Part shown: positions 56,505 to 64,000 of the stretch, piece after piece
How positions within the stretch are numbered: the stretch's first letter is position 1
Layout: each line of letters starts with the position of its first letter
Notes under the pieces: generated by a model
Database searches by the model: none
What the model was told of the DNA's origin: nothing
What the model saw: only the letters and a program-made list of their open reading frames with translations
Origin: Litorivita pollutaquae
GTDB taxonomy: Bacteria; Pseudomonadota; Alphaproteobacteria; Rhodobacterales; Rhodobacteraceae
Assembly (NCBI RefSeq): GCF_003205515.1
Contig: NZ_KZ826482.1
Location: 513,515 to 577,514 of the forward strand
Length of the DNA stretch: 64,000 nucleotides
Direction: 5' to 3'
Program-made: the position numbers and the translations under genes

Positions 56505-57030
56505 AAACCAAAGATAGCGCGGAGCGCCGGAAAGTTAAAGGTACGTTCTTGATACGTTCCGCACCCATTCACGCCAAAGCCCCGTCACTGGACAAAGCTG
56601 TCTGACACCGCGACCTATGCCTATGCATCTCATGCAAATATCCTCTGCGATTTCGGATCTCAAAGCGCGCGCGGTGCCACCTCCCCTGCCCGCCCTTTAA
56701 GGTGTCGCCTGCTGGGCATCTCTGGCCTGTTCCGGCCAAACTTTGACAACGGTGCAGACAAAGACGGATTGCCCCACGCCCGCCCCAGAGCGAATCCCGT
56801 CGCAAAACCTGCATTTGCCGCGCAACATTATGTCCTCTACGCACGACCTGACGCAGCATCCGTCAAGCCCAATTCTCCATTCGCGCAAAATCCTACAAAA
56901 ATGTAACAACGGCCCGATTGCCCTCTTGTGCTGCTATGCAGCATCCGCCTAGCCTTCGCGAAATTCCGCACAGCGGGCGAACTTCCTCGCCCCTATTCAC
57001 GTGCAAATGACGACCGAGGAGAGCCCCGTC
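56505..57030. promoter_or_regulatory. Divergent uvrD/pyc intergenic region
   Basis: No convincing gene in 526 nt. A plus-strand TTGACA (about 56741-56746) stands alone without a clear -10. TTGCCC followed by TATGCA near 56920-56940 is another weak candidate for pyc. Several short frames here lack ribosome sites. Confidence 0.4.
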
Positions 57031-60000
57031 ATGCCCGAATTCAACAAAATTCTGATTGCCAATCGCGGCGAAATTGCGATCCGCATTATGCGCGCTGCCA
57101 ATGAAATGGGCAAAAAAACCGTCGCGGTATATGCCGAAGAAGACAAACTTGGTCTGCACCGTTTCAAGGCTGATGAAGCCTATCGAATAGGCGAAGGCAT
57201 GGGGCCGGTCGCAGCCTACCTCAGCATCGAGGACATCATTCGCGTGGCGAAGCTGGCCGGGGCCGACGCGATCCACCCCGGATACGGGCTTTTGTCGGAA
57301 AACCCAGATTTTGTAGATGCTTGCGATGCGGCAGGCATCACATTCATCGGCCCCAAAGCCAAAACCATGCGCCAGTTGGGCGACAAAGCCTCGGCCCGCC
57401 GCGTGGCGATTGAGGCGGGCGTGCCGGTGGTCCCCGCAACCGAGGTTTTGGGTGAAGACATGGACGCCGTGCGTAAGGAAGCCAGCAAAGTTGGCTATCC
57501 CTTGATGCTCAAAGCATCTTGGGGCGGCGGCGGGCGCGGAATGCGCCCGATCTTCAACGAATCCGAATTGGAAGAAAAGGTGCGCGAAGGCCGCCGCGAG
57601 GCCGAGGCCGCGTTTGGCAATGGCGAAGGCTATCTGGAAAAGATGATCCTGCGCGCCCGCCACGTCGAAGTGCAAATCCTTGGCGACAGCCACGGCGAGA
57701 TTTACCACCTGTTCGAGCGCGACTGCTCGGTGCAACGACGCAACCAAAAAGTGGTCGAGCGCGCCCCCGCGCCCTACCTGTCCGAAGAACAGCGGACCGA
57801 AATTTGCGAATTGGGCCGCAAAATTTGCGCGCATGTGAATTACGAATGCGCCGGCACCGTCGAATTCCTGATGGATATGGACAATGGCGAATTTTACTTC
57901 ATCGAGGTGAACCCGCGCGTTCAGGTCGAGCATACGGTCACCGAAGAGGTCACCAGCATCGATATCGTTCAGGCGCAAATCAAGATCGCCGAGGGTAAAA
58001 CGCTGGCCGAGGCCACGGGCAAAGCCGCGCAATCAGACATCCATCTCAACGGTCACGCCTTGCAAACGCGGATCACCACGGAAGATCCGCAGAACAACTT
58101 CATCCCCGATTATGGTCGTCTGACGGCCTATCGGTCGGCCACGGGCATGGGCATCCGGCTCGACGGAGGCACCGCCTATGCCGGCGGCGTGATCACCCGC
58201 TATTATGATAGCCTTCTGGTCAAGGTCACCGCACATGCTCAAACCCCCGAAGCCGCGATCAAGCGCATGGACCGCGCCCTGCGCGAGTTCCGCATTCGCG
58301 GAGTCAGCACAAATATCGCATTTGTTGAAAACCTTCTCAAACACCCAACCTTTTTATCGAATGAATACACGACAACTTTCATCGACAATACGCCGGAATT
58401 GTTCGATTTTGACAAGCGACGTGATCGCGGCACCAAGGTTTTGACCTATATCGCGGACATCACGGTCAACGGTCACCCCGAAACGCAGGGCCGCAAAAAG
58501 CCTGCTGAAGCCAGGGTCCCAGCGCCCCCGCAGGCGCAAACAGAAACCCCCGCTCCCGGCACCCGCGATTTGCTCATCAAGGACAGCGCCAAGGGTGTGG
58601 CTGATTGGATGTTGGCGCAAAAGAAATTGCTGATCACCGACACCACGATGCGCGACGGGCACCAATCGCTTTTGGCGACCCGTATGCGATCCATTGATAT
58701 GATCCGAGTGGCGCCTGCTTATGCTGCCAACGTGCCGCAACTGTTCTCGGTTGAATGCTGGGGCGGCGCGACCTTTGATGTCGCCTATCGCTTTTTGCAA
58801 GAATGCCCGTGGCAGCGGCTCCGCGATCTGCGCACCGCCATGCCCAACGTGCTCACGCAAATGTTGCTGCGCGCCTCGAACGGCGTCGGATACACCAATT
58901 ACCCCGACAATGTCGTGCAAAGCTTTGTCGCAGAAGCAGCTAAAAACGTTGATGTTTTCCGCGTCTTCGACAGCCTCAACTGGACCGAGAACATGCGCGT
59001 GGCGATGGACGCCGTAAATGAGAGCGGCAAAATCTGCGAAGGCACGATCTGCTACACCGGCGATGTCTTGGATCCAGACCGCGCCAAATACGACCTGAAG
59101 TACTATGTTGGTATGGCGCAGGAATTGGAGCGCGCCGGCGCTCATATTCTCGGCCTGAAAGACATGGCAGGCCTGCTGAAACCTGCTGCGGCAAAGGCTT
59201 TGGTGACGGCGTTGAAGAACGAGATCAGCATTCCCGTGCATTTCCACACCCATGACACATCGGGCATTTCCGCCGCGACGGTTCTGGCCGCAGCTGACGC
59301 GGGCGTTGACGCCGCCGATGCCGCGATGGATGCGTTTTCGGGCGGCACCTCGCAACCCTGCCTTGGCTCGATTGTCGAGGCGTTGGCGCATACGGAGCGC
59401 GACACCGGCCTTGATATCGGCAACCTGCGGCAAATCTCGGATTATTGGGAGGCCGTGCGCGCCCAATATGTGGCCTTCGAGGCAGGACTACAGGCCCCCG
59501 CCTCCGAGGTCTACTTACATGAAATGCCCGGCGGGCAGTTCACCAACCTCAAGGCGCAAGCGCGCAGCCTTGGCCTCGAGGATCGCTGGCATGAGGTGGC
59601 GCAAACCTATGCGGATGTGAACCAGATGTTCGGGGACATCGTCAAAGTCACGCCCTCTTCAAAGGTCGTTGGCGATATGGCCTTGATGATGGTGTCGCAA
59701 AATCTGACCCGCGCCGAGGTCGAAGACCCCGCCAAAGATGTTGCTTTCCCCGATAGTGTTGTCGATATGATGCGCGGAAATCTCGGTCAGCCCCCGAACG
59801 GATTCCCCGAGGGAATCGTCAAAAAGGTGCTCAAAGACGAGACGCCGAACCTTGACCGGCCGGGGAAACACTTGCCGCCTGTGGATCTCGAGGCCACCCG
59901 CGCCGCATTAAGCGCGGCGCAGAACGGGCGCGAGATCGACGACGAAGATCTCAATGGCTATCTGATGTATCCCAAGGTTTTCACCGATTACCTTGAGCGC

Positions 60001-60471
60001 CATGAAACCTATGGCCCGGTGCGCAGCCTGCCGACACGGACGTTCTTTTATGGCATGGAACCCGCCGAAGAAATCTCCGCTGAGATCGATCCCGGCAAGA
60101 CCTTGGAAATTCGATTGCAGACCGTTGGGGAAACCGACGAAAACGGCGATGTAAAGGTGTTCTTCGAACTCAACGGCCAGCCGCGGGTAATCCGCGTGCC
60201 GAACCGCATGGTCAAAGCCACCGCCGCCGCACACCCCAAAGCCGACGCCGACAACCCGAACCACATCGGCGCACCGATGCCCGGTGTTGTCGCCAGTGTG
60301 GCTGCCACGGTCGGCGCCAAGGTAAAGGCGGGCGATCTGGTGCTCACCATCGAAGCGATGAAGATGGAAACCGGCATTCATGCCGAACGCGATGCGGTGA
60401 TCAAGGCCGTGCACGTCAGCCCCGGCGTGCAAATCGATGCCAAAGACCTTCTGGTCGAACTTGAGGCTTGA
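57031..60471 (+). CDS. pyc: Pyruvate carboxylase
   Basis: Biotin enzyme that carboxylates pyruvate to oxaloacetate, the main anaplerotic route in Roseobacters. It has 1146 residues, as expected for the one-chain form. Domains: biotin carboxylase (about 1-455; KILIANRGEIAIRIMRAANEMG, GGGGRGM loop, IEVNPRVQVEHTVTEEVT), carboxyltransferase (about 535-830; TTMRDGHQSLLATRMRS with metal ligands, HFHTHDTSGISAATVLAAADAG), the allosteric linker, and the biotin carrier with Lys1111 in EAMKMETG. The ATG at 57031 follows GAGGAG. A GTG 30 nt upstream is rejected. Confidence 0.98.
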   Translation: MPEFNKILIANRGEIAIRIMRAANEMGKKTVAVYAEEDKLGLHRFKADEAYRIGEGMGPVAAYLSIEDIIRVAKLAGADAIHPGYGLLSENPDFVDACDAAGITFIGPKAKTMRQLGDKASARRVAIEAGVPVVPATEVLGEDMDAVRKEASKVGYPLMLKASWGGGGRGMRPIFNESELEEKVREGRREAEAAFGNGEGYLEKMILRARHVEVQILGDSHGEIYHLFERDCSVQRRNQKVVERAPAPYLSEEQRTEICELGRKICAHVNYECAGTVEFLMDMDNGEFYFIEVNPRVQVEHTVTEEVTSIDIVQAQIKIAEGKTLAEATGKAAQSDIHLNGHALQTRITTEDPQNNFIPDYGRLTAYRSATGMGIRLDGGTAYAGGVITRYYDSLLVKVTAHAQTPEAAIKRMDRALREFRIRGVSTNIAFVENLLKHPTFLSNEYTTTFIDNTPELFDFDKRRDRGTKVLTYIADITVNGHPETQGRKKPAEARVPAPPQAQTETPAPGTRDLLIKDSAKGVADWMLAQKKLLITDTTMRDGHQSLLATRMRSIDMIRVAPAYAANVPQLFSVECWGGATFDVAYRFLQECPWQRLRDLRTAMPNVLTQMLLRASNGVGYTNYPDNVVQSFVAEAAKNVDVFRVFDSLNWTENMRVAMDAVNESGKICEGTICYTGDVLDPDRAKYDLKYYVGMAQELERAGAHILGLKDMAGLLKPAAAKALVTALKNEISIPVHFHTHDTSGISAATVLAAADAGVDAADAAMDAFSGGTSQPCLGSIVEALAHTERDTGLDIGNLRQISDYWEAVRAQYVAFEAGLQAPASEVYLHEMPGGQFTNLKAQARSLGLEDRWHEVAQTYADVNQMFGDIVKVTPSSKVVGDMALMMVSQNLTRAEVEDPAKDVAFPDSVVDMMRGNLGQPPNGFPEGIVKKVLKDETPNLDRPGKHLPPVDLEATRAALSAAQNGREIDDEDLNGYLMYPKVFTDYLERHETYGPVRSLPTRTFFYGMEPAEEISAEIDPGKTLEIRLQTVGETDENGDVKVFFELNGQPRVIRVPNRMVKATAAAHPKADADNPNHIGAPMPGVVASVAATVGAKVKAGDLVLTIEAMKMETGIHAERDAVIKAVHVSPGVQIDAKDLLVELEA

Positions 60472-60499
60472 GGCGCGAACCGCACCCGCCACCAAGACA

Positions 60500-60529
60500 A
60501 AAAGAGCGGCCCGCTGCGGCCGATCTTTT
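60500..60529. terminator. Bidirectional terminator between pyc and the VPLPA-CTERM gene
   Basis: A 12-bp stem with one mismatch (60500-60511 with 60518-60529, 6-nt loop) is flanked by A and T runs. It serves pyc on the plus strand and the convergent gene on the minus strand. Confidence 0.8.
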
Positions 60530-60572
60530 CATGTCAAATCAATGCAATAGCGCAAAAAGTTAACGCAATACC

Positions 60573-61166
60573 TTAGACTTTTTGACGACGGCGCAATGCG
60601 CCAAATCCAGCCAAACCACCCAACAGCAACACAGCCCCCGCAGGCAAAGGCACAGCCGCCGCGCCGACATAGTCATATGTTGTATCGCCGGTATTCATAT
60701 CTGCAAACTGCGCGGTCAAAACCGACCCTTCAGCAAAGGTAAAGCGCATATAGCCGCCATCGCTGAACACGTTGCGATAATCTTCGACGGTATTGGCATG
60801 GTCGCGATCTACATCAGCGCCAAACGAGAAGCTGTCACCGCCAAGAAATCCGGTGTAGGTGATCGAAAAATCATCCGAACGTCCGGCGCTGGTCGAGCCG
60901 CCGCTGGTATTAGTATCGACACCGACAAGCGTGTAGCTGCCCGATGTTCCATTGGAAATCGAAGACAGGCCGTCAATATTATATGCGGTATCCCCGATGA
61001 AAAACGCGATCTGTGTAATGGCCACATCGCCGGTGTTGCTCAATGACAATGTCGGAACGTTCCGGCTGCCACTCACGGTCAAACCATAGGATGCTGTCAA
61101 CGCCTGCGCGGATCCCGCACCAATCATAAGCGCGGCGAAGGCCGCAAAAGTCATTTTACCAGTCAT
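60573..61166 (-). CDS. Secreted VPLPA-CTERM protein
   Basis: Exported protein of 197 residues, second bearer of the sorting tag. The signal peptide spans about 1-22 (FAAFAALMIGAGSAQA). The mature part is Ser/Thr/Gly/Asp-rich with beta-strand character (TASYGLTVSGSRNVPTLSLSNTGDVAITQIAFFIGD, SITYTGFLGGDSFSFGADVD). The C-terminus is VPLPAGAVLLLGGLAGFGAL followed by RRRQKV. ATG 61166 is chosen from GGAGATATT upstream. The frame is open to 61352, but that adds 62 residues without a signal sequence. The exosortase that should process it is not in the window. Its function is unknown. Confidence 0.85.
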   Translation of the reverse strand: MTGKMTFAAFAALMIGAGSAQALTASYGLTVSGSRNVPTLSLSNTGDVAITQIAFFIGDTAYNIDGLSSISNGTSGSYTLVGVDTNTSGGSTSAGRSDDFSITYTGFLGGDSFSFGADVDRDHANTVEDYRNVFSDGGYMRFTFAEGSVLTAQFADMNTGDTTYDYVGAAAVPLPAGAVLLLGGLAGFGALRRRQKV

Positions 61167-61541
61167 AATATCTCCAATGCCAATATCAACCCCGCAAGAA
61201 CCTTCTGCTGGTCTGCGAGCGTTTAAACGGATTTCCACGCTCGCGCCGCCACACAAGGGGAAAAATACCCGTTTTTTCCCGAAAATCACGCCATACCCCC
61301 CTTTTGGGCCGGGAAACCCGTATCGGGCCCCGGAATGCCGCCGCCCTGCCAAGGCGACACTGCGCGCAAAGCCCTGATAGATACAGGCACAACAGACTGG
61401 TCAAGTCGCCGAATTTCGCTAGATTAATCTTAGGCATAAAGCAGAAGATGCGCACAGACCATGTTTGCCATCACGGCCTCCTACCTCGACGCTCCTTTCA
61501 CCCCTGCACATCCATATCGCCGCATGACCAAGGAATTTTCG

Positions 61542-61937
61542 ATGCCCACACTCTCTCTTGTTACGCCGCTCTATGCCGGGTTGCTTGGCCTCATTTTCGT
61601 TTTCCTAAGCTACCGCGTCACCGTCCTACGCAAGACCACGCGCGTCAGTATCGGATCAGGTGGCGATAGCGCATTGGAAATCAAAATCCGGGTGCAGAGC
61701 AACTTTGCCGAATATGTTCCGATCGGGGTTTTATTGTTGTTGATGGCCGAACTGCAAGGCATGCCCGTCTGGTTGGTTCATGTCTTTGGCCTTGCTCTGG
61801 TGCTGGGACGGCTGCTGCATGCTTATGGTCTTCCGCGCAGCGGCATTTCCCTTGCGCCTCGCGCCATCGGCATGCTGTTGACCTTCGCAATGATCACCCT
61901 GACCGCTCTGGCCAACATGGCCCACGCGCTACTTTGA
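61542..61937 (+). CDS. MAPEG family membrane protein
   Basis: Four-helix inner-membrane protein of 131 residues of the MAPEG group (glutathione- and eicosanoid-related enzymes). The pattern is SLVTPLYAGLLGLIFVFLSYRVTVLRKTTRVSIGSGGD, then LEIKIRVQSNFAEYVPIGVLLLLMAELQGMP with the conserved R.Q.N...Y.P motif, and VHVFGLALVLGRLLHAYGL. In bacteria the substrates are mostly unknown, and glutathione conjugation is the usual expectation. ATG 61542 follows AAGGA. An ATG 18 nt earlier is less well placed. It lies 7 nt before terC and is probably cotranscribed. Confidence 0.9.
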   Translation: MPTLSLVTPLYAGLLGLIFVFLSYRVTVLRKTTRVSIGSGGDSALEIKIRVQSNFAEYVPIGVLLLLMAELQGMPVWLVHVFGLALVLGRLLHAYGLPRSGISLAPRAIGMLLTFAMITLTALANMAHALL

Positions 61938-61944
61938 GGTTACT

Positions 61945-62676
61945 ATGCTTGAATTACTCTCCGATCCGGCGGTTTGGGCTTCGTTCCTGACGCTGACCGT
62001 CCTCGAAATTGTTCTCGGCGTCGATAACATCATTTTCATCTCGATCACCGCCGCCCGCCTGCCCGAACACCAAAGACGCCGGGCGCGGCTGGTGGGATTG
62101 GCCGGTGCGCTGGTGCTGCGCATCATCCTGCTGATGTCGATTGCATGGATCGTTTCGCTGACCCGACCGGTGCTGACGCTCTTCGGTCACGGGTTCAGCT
62201 GGCGCGATGCAATCCTGCTGGCCGGTGGTCTATTCCTGCTCTGGAAAGCCAGCTCGGAGATTTTCGAAGAGGTAGAAGGTGCCGAAGACACGCAGAACGT
62301 CACGCCGGCCGGATTTGGCGCCGTCATCGCACAAATCATGGTTCTCGATCTGGTGTTCTCATTGGACAGCGTGATCACCGCCGTGGGCATCGCCGAACAC
62401 CTGCCGGTCATGATTGCCGCCGTGGTGGTTGCCGTGGCTGTGATGATGGTCGCCGCCGAACCCATCGCCAGTTTCGTCGAAAGCCATCCCAGCACCAAAA
62501 TGTTGGCATTGGCATTTTTGGTCATGGTCGGCGCAGCCTTGATCGCCGACGGTTTTGGCGCGCACTTCGAACGCGGCTTTATCTATGCCGCGATGGTGTT
62601 TTCCGCAGCGGTCGAGGCGCTCAACCTGCTGCGCTCCAAACGGCGCAAAGCCAGCCAAAGCCCGCCGCCCTCATGA
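61945..62676 (+). CDS. TerC family integral membrane protein
   Basis: Inner-membrane protein of 243 residues with about seven spans, in the TerC/Alx family, members of which export manganese or take part in tellurite and metal homeostasis. The two internal repeats carry the acidic signature residues, LTVLEIVLGVDNIIFISI (about 16-33) and IMVLDLVFSLDSVITAVG (about 132-149). A basic end RSKRRKASQ follows. GAGG precedes the ATG. It is downstream of the MAPEG gene in the same operon, and a 16-bp inverted repeat follows its stop. Confidence 0.93.
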   Translation: MLELLSDPAVWASFLTLTVLEIVLGVDNIIFISITAARLPEHQRRRARLVGLAGALVLRIILLMSIAWIVSLTRPVLTLFGHGFSWRDAILLAGGLFLLWKASSEIFEEVEGAEDTQNVTPAGFGAVIAQIMVLDLVFSLDSVITAVGIAEHLPVMIAAVVVAVAVMMVAAEPIASFVESHPSTKMLALAFLVMVGAALIADGFGAHFERGFIYAAMVFSAAVEALNLLRSKRRKASQSPPPS

Positions 62677-62689
62677 GGACGCTCCGCCT

Positions 62690-62736
62690 GCCCCGGTCCC
62701 ATATCGCAATAATCATCAAAGATATGGGACCGGGGC
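62690..62736. repeat. Perfect 16-bp inverted repeat downstream of terC
   Basis: GCCCCGGTCCCATATC (62690-62705) is exactly complementary to 62721-62736, with a 15-nt loop. It begins 14 nt past the terC stop. There is no T-tract, so it may be a terminator, an mRNA-stabilising stem, or another palindromic element. Confidence 0.8.
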
Positions 62737-62905
62737 GCGACGGTCGGCGGCGCCGCCCGAAAAGAACGTAAGACTTTGTTATTATGCGTATATTTCCCCA
62801 GACCGGAAAAATACCCACCGCTGTTTCCAAAAAAAAGTGAAATCGACGCATTTTCCACTTGCGGCCAGCGCGGGATATTACTAAATCCTGCCTCACCAAA
62901 AGGAA

Positions 62906-62980
62906 GCGGGCGTAGCTCAGGGGTAGAGCATAACCTTGCCAAGGTTAGGGTCGGGCGTTCGAATCGCCTCGCCCGCTCCA
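62906..62980 (+). tRNA. tRNA-Gly (GCC)
   Basis: A full cloverleaf of 75 nt with encoded CCA. The acceptor stem pairs GCGGGCG (62906-62912) with CGCCCGC (62970-62976), the D arm is GCTC...GAGC, the anticodon stem is TAACC/GGTTA around TTGCCAA with anticodon GCC at 62938-62940, and the T arm contains GTTCGAATC. The discriminator is T followed by CCA at 62978-62980. Confidence 0.98.
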
Positions 62981-63460
62981 ATTGGGTCCATCACGACATA
63001 GAGAAGATCACCCCGATCAGAAGACCGGACGTACCCCTGCGTTCTGGTGTTCCTTGGTGCCGTGCAGTTCGCACGACCCGCATGTGTCAGGTGACCCAAG
63101 CAACCCACCCTATAACAGCCACAATGCGGTTCGATCCGCGCCTCGGTGACGCCATGCGTTCGGCCCGTCAGCGCAAGACGGCGAACCGCAAGGGGGATCG
63201 ATCGGGACGCAGTCGGCCAAGCCCCCGCGCGCCGGGATTGGACGCACCGCAAGCGGCCGTAAATGCCGCGCTGCCGCCCCGCCCTTTTTAGTTGGCCGAA
63301 ATACGCCATGGCCTGCGGCGCCAGTGCATTCCCGCAACAGGTAAAACGATTGAACTTCAATCGGCTGCATGCACTTGAGCGCTAGAGTCCCGCTTGTGAT
63401 AACCTTCCGATGGGACAACCCAAAATGGGGTCCCTTAACAGGCAATCTTGGAGCAGGAAT
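62981..63460. other. Intergenic stretch tRNA-Gly - truncated beta-barrel gene
   Basis: No convincing gene in 480 nt. Frames on both strands show no family content. A small GATTGAA/TTCAATC inverted repeat lies near 63347-63362. Being downstream of a tRNA 3' end, the region could hold an old integration scar, but no copy of the tRNA end was found in the window. Confidence 0.4.
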
Positions 63461-63790
63461 ATGAAGAGTTTTTTGGTAACAGTTGTTGGAGTTGTTGCGA
63501 CGGCAACTGCGGCGCAAGCGGTAGAATTGACAGGCGGGGCGATAGAGCTTTCCTATTCGGCATTTATGGATGAAACCGACCTCGACAAAGTCAGCGTATC
63601 AGGTTCTCTAGAGGTTGCTTTCAACCGCAACATCAGCGCGCAATTCGATCTCGGCAACGACTCGTTCGGGACGACTGATTTAAGCATCGGATCCGTCGGT
63701 CTTCATGGCATCTACCATGTGAGTGACGTAACCTCTCTCGGTGCGTACTATACCCGTGATAATTTTGATATTGGACCTGTCGCGGTTTGA
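63461..63790 (+). pseudogene. Outer-membrane beta-barrel (porin-like) gene, truncated by an IS
   Basis: It begins with a signal peptide (FLVTVVGVVATATAAQA, cleavage about residue 20) and continues with alternating amphipathic strands typical of an outer-membrane barrel (GGAIELSYSAFMD, KVSVSGSLEVAFNRNISAQFDLG, SIGSVGLHGIYHVSDVTSLGAYYTRDN). The frame stops after 109 residues at a TGA (63788-63790) that appears to be contributed by the left end of the IS3-family element that begins there. The C-terminal strands are missing from the window, so the product is probably non-functional. GGAGCAGGAAT precedes ATG 63461. The original full family is not identifiable from this piece. Confidence 0.7.
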
Positions 63791-64000
63791 TGCCGCTCCT
63801 TTGATAGCATTTACTGCAACAAAGGAGACTGACTATGGGATTGAAACGGACGGACGAATTCCGCCAGGATGCAGTGCGTATCGCGCTGACCAGTGGGCTA
63901 ACGCGTAAGCAGGTGGCTGATGATTTGGGTGTCGGGATGTCGACGCTGAACAAATGGATCACAGCGCACCGAGATACAGATGTGGTTTCGAAAGAGGATT
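63788..64000 (+). mobile_element. IS3-family insertion sequence, left end (runs off window)
   Basis: The element seems to start at TGATGCCGCTCC (about 63788), where coding similarity to the barrel gene ends, and carries the transposase orfA 47 nt inside. The exact terminal inverted repeat and target duplication cannot be confirmed because the right end is outside the window. Confidence 0.75.
63835..64000 (+). CDS. IS3-family transposase OrfA, N-terminal part
   Basis: DNA-binding subunit of an IS3-type transposase. The visible 55 residues contain the helix-turn-helix RTDEFRQDAVRIALTSGL followed by TRKQVADDLGVGMSTLNKWI, typical of OrfA. It would normally continue into a leucine-zipper region and be joined to OrfB by -1 frameshifting, but both lie beyond the edge. 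AAAGGAGA precedes ATG 63835. Confidence 0.93.
   Translation, partial: MGLKRTDEFRQDAVRIALTSGLTRKQVADDLGVGMSTLNKWITAHRDTDVVSKED

Noticed and set aside
62981..63460. Genomic island attachment site next to tRNA-Gly
   Set aside because: No integrase, no repeat of the tRNA 3' end and no phage-like genes were found in the window.

Overview
The window is a chromosomal segment of an alphaproteobacterium of the Rhodobacteraceae (Roseobacter group). The reasons are the gene order of the cell-wall cluster, a cobS-cobT pair, DUF2484 proteins beside murB, a VPLPA-type C-terminal sorting signal on two proteins, a DUF1127 gene followed by CCUCCUCCC-loop hairpins of the CcsR ('cuckoo') type known from Rhodobacter, and GC-rich codon use throughout. 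The genus cannot be fixed from the sequence alone.

Layout. 1-13,000: housekeeping and stress genes: the end of pepN, an unknown protein, a double-GAF sensor, gatB, a VPLPA-CTERM surface protein, a thioesterase, a TSUP permease, bolA, a J-domain protein, osmC, a periplasmic msrB, and an ECF sigma / anti-sigma / fasciclin set. 13,287-21,916: cobS, cobT, an M24 aminopeptidase, DUF427, a CLC-type chloride transporter and a D-lactate/glycolate-type FAD dehydrogenase. 21,928-50,766, almost entirely on the minus strand: the division and cell wall (dcw) cluster. In transcription order it runs mraZ-rsmH-ftsL-ftsI-murE-murF-mraY-murD-ftsW-murG-murC-[five accessory genes]-murB-ddl-ftsQ-ftsA-ftsZ-lpxC-bamD-recN. 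Many neighbours overlap by ATGA, which points to translational coupling. One flavoprotein gene sits on the opposite strand between murD and ftsW. The five accessory genes between murC and murB are a membrane protein, an amino-acid permease, two DUF2484 proteins and a 503-residue protein of unknown function.

50,767-54,059 is the most regulatory stretch. It has a long mraZ leader with a 13-bp perfect hairpin, four TGGGA direct repeats that match a MraZ operator about 610 nt upstream of mraZ, an orphan antitoxin-like gene, mrp, and a DUF1127 gene followed by seven hairpins with CCTCCTCCC loops that end in a terminator. 54,060-62,676: uvrD/pcrA, pyruvate carboxylase, a second VPLPA-CTERM protein, a MAPEG protein and a TerC protein. 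The window ends with tRNA-Gly(GCC) and an outer-membrane-type beta-barrel gene cut short by the left end of an IS3-family element that runs off the edge.

Together the dcw genes build lipid II (MurB-G, Ddl, MraY), assemble the divisome (FtsZ, A, Q, W, I, L) and supply lipid A and outer-membrane assembly (LpxC, BamD). Two exact TTAA-N7-TTAAC sites, upstream of ftsZ and of the GAF gene, suggest input from the CtrA cell-cycle regulator. No CRISPR array, rRNA operon or recognisable prophage was seen.
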